From Clostridia bacterium (GTDB lineage Bacteria; Bacillota_A; Clostridia; Oscillospirales; CAG-272): a DNA stretch of 7,436 bases. Every line of letters begins with the position of its first letter. The stretch's first letter is position 1. Made by a program: the position numbers and the translations under genes. This document shows, one piece after another, positions 5,834 to 7,436 of the stretch. The stretch covers positions 1 to 7,436 of the forward strand of contig JAFTHF010000325.1 of assembly GCA_017457545.1 (NCBI GenBank), given 5' to 3'. A model generated the notes under the pieces. The model was given only the letters and a program-made list of their open reading frames with translations. It ran no database searches and was not told the origin of the DNA.

Positions 5834-6766
5834 TTAAAATACAGTTTCAACAAGCTTTTTGCTGCCGTTTGGAGAATAACGCCAATAATCTATATGCTTT
5901 ATTTTATCGGTATCAATAAAATATGTTGGATGCTTAAGATTCGGGGTAAAATCGTAAGCATCGATAATTACAAGCTTAACCTTCATTTTTTCGGGGATTA
6001 TGCTTTTTATGTAGACTGCACAGCACTGTCCCTCTGCAAGATCATCTCTGTATTCGGCAAGACCGGCAAGATTAGGAGCAAGCTCCACGAAAATGCCGTA
6101 ATCCTCTATACTTCTTACAACACATGACACGGTTTGCCCGGGGGAAAACAGACGTGCGTTTTCCTCCCATGTGCCAAAAAGCTCTATTGTAGATACATAA
6201 AGGCGATTATTTTCACTATCTATGCTTTTTACAACCACCTTAATTTCCTCACGTAAGAAAAATCTTTCCTGCGGAGTTGAAATGCGGGATACGGATACGG
6301 AATCAACAGTCATAAGGGATATAACTCCACAGCCTATATCCATAAATGCACCAAAGGGCTCAAAATGAGTGATTCGAGCAGGGATTATATCTCCTGCTTT
6401 CAAGGTTGAAATATAATTTTCCATACATTCCCTTTGTGCTTCCTTTCGGGAAAGAATGGCAATATATTTATCGCTTTTCTGTTGTATTTCCATAACCTTA
6501 AATGCAACAGGCTTACCTACCCTTGTAATTATGGCAATATCCTTGATTTCGTTGCCGTAAACAGCGTCCTCACGTTTTATAATACCGTCAATTCCACCTA
6601 AATCTATGTGAAGAGTATATGTGTCGCTATCACATAAATTAACCACTCCCTCAAGTATTTTACCCTCTTTCATAGCTTTTTCAAGCCCTGCTACACTTGA
6701 AATATATTCTCTGTTTTCTGCTGTAGAGTAAAGTGCACCCTCCGGCAGATATTTATTATCTTGCAT
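5834..6766 (-). CDS. Three-S1-domain RNA-binding protein
   Basis: A 310-residue cytoplasmic protein with three S1-type OB-fold modules at about residues 36-108, 123-194 and 208-268. The second contains FGAFMDIG and the third YGIFVEL, the typical S1 core strands; the first is more diverged (TYTLHIDLGGIDGII). S1 domains bind single-stranded RNA, so a role in translation or RNA metabolism is likely. The protein is smaller than canonical ribosomal protein bS1 and has a distinctive tail (about 274-310) with HIDYWRYSP and a terminal ETVF. Proteins of this type are often annotated as S1-like in Clostridia without a proven role. The ATG is preceded by GGAGG seven bases upstream, inside the end of the ATPase gene, with which it overlaps by 11 bases. 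No separate promoter is visible. It ends at the shared terminator. Confidence 0.88.
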   Translation of the reverse strand: MQDNKYLPEGALYSTAENREYISSVAGLEKAMKEGKILEGVVNLCDSDTYTLHIDLGGIDGIIKREDAVYGNEIKDIAIITRVGKPVAFKVMEIQQKSDKYIAILSRKEAQRECMENYISTLKAGDIIPARITHFEPFGAFMDIGCGVISLMTVDSVSVSRISTPQERFFLREEIKVVVKSIDSENNRLYVSTIELFGTWEENARLFSPGQTVSCVVRSIEDYGIFVELAPNLAGLAEYRDDLAEGQCCAVYIKSIIPEKMKVKLVIIDAYDFTPNLKHPTYFIDTDKIKHIDYWRYSPNGSKKLVETVF

Positions 6767-7436
6767 TTTCCTTCCTCCAATTATTACTTACTTCTATACT
6801 ATGAGAATTTTCACTTATATATTCCCCTCTTTTTAGTCTTATAAGCTTAGAAACAAGCTTCCTTAAAAAATCAAATATAACAACTGAGGATGAGATCAAA
6901 ATAGTTGATATTAAATCATGGATTGACAAAGGGATACATCTAAAGATATCACCACTAAAATATATAAAGCATATTTGCACTATGGCAATAAGCATCATTA
7001 TTAAAATAAAGGAGAGATTTCTGGAGATATTTGCAAAAATATTCAGTCTTTCTGTCCTTGATACAAAGCAAACGAATATACACATAAAGCACAGCATTGC
7101 AAAGAAGGCACTGAGAAGATATCCTTCATCACTTCTATGTAAAATCATATACAGGGTATCACTTTTTAAAAACCAAACACACAAAAACAGGATAAATGCC
7201 CCGTTTATCAGTACCTTTTTTAGCATTGGGACTGACAATATACTTTCATCTCGGCTTTTTGGCATAGACCTCATATATTCCAAAAGAGGTGGCTCTGATG
7301 CAAAGGCGAGTGCTCCCAAGGTGTCCATTATTATATTGACCCACAGCATTTGAGTTACGGTGACGGGACTGTCAACACCTATAAATGGTCCTATAAAGGA
7401 AATTCCTGTGGCTCCAAGGTTAACAGTTAACTGAAA
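6756..7436 (-). CDS. Calcium-transporting P-type ATPase, C-terminal part (cut by window edge)
   Basis: The visible 226 residues are the membrane C terminus of a P2-type cation ATPase; the frame is open to the window edge, so phosphorylation and ATP-binding domains lie outside. The fragment starts at the end of M5 (FQLTVNLGAT). M6 carries V-N-I-I-M-D-T-L with N34 and D38 of the fragment, then ALAFASEPP, closely matching the calcium-site helix of PMCA (type IIB) pumps. Further membrane segments lie at about 72-90, 106-125, 141-160 and 172-196, as expected for M7-M10, with the family's SRTERLNIF stretch after M8. A hydrophilic tail of about 30 residues follows. It should export calcium from the cytoplasm at the cost of ATP. 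An in-frame ATG at 7349 is internal to M6, not the true start. The S1 gene follows in the same unit. Confidence 0.9.
   Translation of the reverse strand, partial: FQLTVNLGATGISFIGPFIGVDSPVTVTQMLWVNIIMDTLGALAFASEPPLLEYMRSMPKSRDESILSVPMLKKVLINGAFILFLCVWFLKSDTLYMILHRSDEGYLLSAFFAMLCFMCIFVCFVSRTERLNIFANISRNLSFILIMMLIAIVQICFIYFSGDIFRCIPLSIHDLISTILISSSVVIFDFLRKLVSKLIRLKRGEYISENSHSIEVSNNWRKENAR
6774..6778 (-). promoter_or_regulatory. Ribosome binding site of the S1 gene within the ATPase gene
   Basis: On the minus strand GGAGG lies seven bases before the ATG at 6766-6764. It sits within the final codons of the ATPase reading frame, which ends at 6756, so the two genes are probably translationally coupled. 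Confidence 0.8.

Noticed and set aside
5834..6766. Canonical ribosomal protein bS1 (rpsA)
   Set aside because: It has only three S1 modules and 310 residues with a different tail, so the rpsA name is not supported.
7349..7349. ATG at 7349 (minus strand) as the start of a short separate membrane protein
   Set aside because: The frame continues upstream to the window edge with clear ATPase sequence (QLTVNLGAT and onward), so this Met is internal.
6982..7353. A 123-codon plus-strand open frame over the ATPase gene
   Set aside because: It is antisense to clear ATPase membrane helices M6-M9 and has no convincing ribosome site.

Overview
The window looks like chromosomal DNA from a low-to-moderate G+C Gram-positive anaerobe, most likely a gut member of the Clostridia (Ruminococcaceae/Oscillospiraceae or relatives). 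The grounds are the strong AGGAGG-type ribosome sites, the A+T-rich intergenic DNA with intrinsic terminators, the OmpR-family two-component pair, a BspA-type surface lipoprotein whose modules are familiar from gut Clostridia, and a P-type calcium ATPase next to a small S1-domain protein. This assignment is inference, because no rRNA or other phylogenetic marker is present.

Layout. Bases 1-92 hold the terminator of a gene lying to the left and a promoter. Bases 93-2250 are a complete two-component operon: an OmpR/PhoB-type response regulator overlapping by 8 bases a membrane histidine kinase with a cysteine-containing extracytoplasmic sensor domain. Bases 2251-2563 are an unusually structured intergenic region. 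It holds a two-tier hairpin terminator, a promoter with the 19-base spacer and dyad typical of MerR-family control but with no merR gene beside it, a small terminator-like hairpin near its start point, a second dyad and weaker promoters. Bases 2564-5794 encode a 1076-residue BspA-like leucine-rich-repeat lipoprotein with 33 repeats in exact 23-residue register, interrupted by five inserts. A bidirectional terminator at 5797-5831 separates it from two minus-strand genes: a three-S1-domain RNA-binding protein and, overlapping its start by 11 bases, the 3' part of a PMCA-like calcium-transporting P-type ATPase that runs off the right edge.

How the parts may work together. The two-component genes are translationally coupled and should form one phosphorelay. 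Nothing in the sequence shows that it controls the adjacent lipoprotein. The lipoprotein has its own promoter region, possibly under a MerR-type regulator encoded elsewhere. The ATPase and S1 genes look like one transcription unit entering from the right and ending at the shared terminator.

No convincing new multi-gene system is visible. The most interesting parts are the orphan MerR-type promoter with its stacked regulatory hairpins, and the rigid repeat architecture of the lipoprotein.
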